Assembly: GCA_900761995.1 (NCBI GenBank)
Contig: CAAFEY010000163.1
Location: 1-6,202, forward strand
DNA from: an uncultured Collinsella sp.
GTDB lineage: Bacteria > Actinomycetota > Coriobacteriia > Coriobacteriales > Coriobacteriaceae
Reading direction: 5' to 3'
Length of the DNA: 6,202 nt
In this document: piece after piece, positions 5,806 through 6,202 of the stretch
Layout: every line of letters starts with the position of its first letter
Numbering within the stretch: position 1 is the first letter of the stretch
Made by a program: the position numbers and the translations under genes
The notes under the pieces: generated by a model
Database searches by the model: none
What the model saw: the letters and a program-made list of their open reading frames with translations, nothing else
Told to the model about the DNA's origin: nothing

Positions 5806-6202
5806 ATGGCATTTAACGTTAACGCGCTCGGATTTGGCGACAACGTCGTCGATCGCTACGAGCATATCCACACCATGTATCCTGGCGGCAACGCGGTGAA
5901 CTTCGCCGTTTATGCCAAGAAATGCGGTGCCGCACGCTCCGCATACATGGGCATTTTTGGCAATGACGCCGCTGCCGAGCATGTCATTGCAAGCCTCGAG
6001 GATGAGGGTATCGAGCTTGACAAGTGCGAGCAGATGATTGGCGAGAACGGAGCGGCTCGCGTGACCGTCGTTGACGGTGACCGTGTCTTCCTCGGCTCCA
6101 ACGAGGGCGGTATCCGTGGCGATGCGCGCTATGTCCTCGATCGCTTTGACCTTTCGTACATGAAGCAGTTCGATGTGGTTCATTCGGGCAACTATTGCTT
6201 TA
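5806..6202 (+). CDS. frlD: FrlD-like PfkB-family kinase, probable fructoselysine 6-kinase (3' partial)
   Basis: The first 132 residues of a PfkB/ribokinase-fold sugar kinase; the window ends inside the gene. The enzyme should phosphorylate fructoselysine at C6 with ATP, giving the substrate of the preceding gene's product. ATG 5806 follows AAGGGA (5792-5797) at 8 bases. The N-terminus GFGDNVVDRYEHIHTMYPGG (9-28), running into NAVNFAVYAKKCG (29-41), matches remembered E. coli FrlD (GDNCVDIY..., GGNAVNVAVY) almost position by position. The segment DGDRVFLGSNEGG (97-109) and FDVVHSG (123-129) also align with it. GGN (27-29) is the PfkB substrate-binding signature. The second PfkB signature (DT.GAGD with the catalytic Asp and anion hole) would lie beyond the window and cannot be checked. 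The short GDN start, without an extra N-terminal strand, is typical of FrlD rather than of ribokinase or fructokinase. Confidence 0.87.
   Translation, partial: MAFNVNALGFGDNVVDRYEHIHTMYPGGNAVNFAVYAKKCGAARSAYMGIFGNDAAAEHVIASLEDEGIELDKCEQMIGENGAARVTVVDGDRVFLGSNEGGIRGDARYVLDRFDLSYMKQFDVVHSGNYCF

Noticed and set aside
4787..5812. 341-codon open frame on the - strand inside the deglycase gene
   Set aside because: It mirrors the FrlB-like gene almost exactly in extent and shows no recognisable motif, so it is an antisense shadow.
1..6202. CRISPR array, tRNA/rRNA genes, insertion sequence or phage genes
   Set aside because: No spaced repeats, tRNA-like cloverleaf, transposase motif or phage protein was seen; coding sequence fills nearly all of the window.

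Overview
The window reads as one catabolic operon for Amadori compounds (glycated amino acids such as fructoselysine), all on the + strand, with the gene of a probable local repressor in front. Organism: G+C is moderately high by eye, codon use favours C/G third positions, spacing between genes is tight, and ribosome binding sites are clear. With the YfcC-type transporter this fits a gut Coriobacteriia member, most likely Collinsella. That is inference; there is no rRNA or other marker gene. From memory, a human-gut Collinsella has been reported to consume epsilon-fructoselysine, which would agree.

Layout. Bases 1-632: a GntR/HutC-type regulator with its N-terminus cut by the window edge. Bases 633-850: a 218-base control region with a long hairpin just after the regulator stop, a weak promoter candidate, and a perfect 10+3+10 palindrome 42 bases before the next start. 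Bases 851-2314: a YfcC-family membrane carrier. Bases 2324-3907: a YtcJ-like amidohydrolase-fold protein whose metal site looks altered at two places. Bases 3909-4760: an FrlC-like TIM-barrel epimerase. Bases 4823-5791: an FrlB-like SIS-domain deglycase. Bases 5806-6202: the first 132 residues of an FrlD-like PfkB kinase, cut by the window end.

Proposed joint action: the carrier brings in the glycated amino acid or a derivative. FrlC interconverts C3 epimers (psicoselysine and fructoselysine). FrlD phosphorylates the sugar at C6. FrlB splits the phosphate into glucose 6-phosphate and the free amine (lysine). The regulator probably senses the substrate or its phosphate. The order C-B-D matches the logic of the E. 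coli frl pathway, but two parts are unlike it: the carrier is YfcC-type rather than the FrlA amino-acid permease, and an amidohydrolase-fold protein with an odd active site lies between carrier and epimerase. That protein is the least explained part of the window and may extend the substrate range, for example by releasing the Amadori unit from an acylated or peptide-linked form, or it may do something other than hydrolysis.
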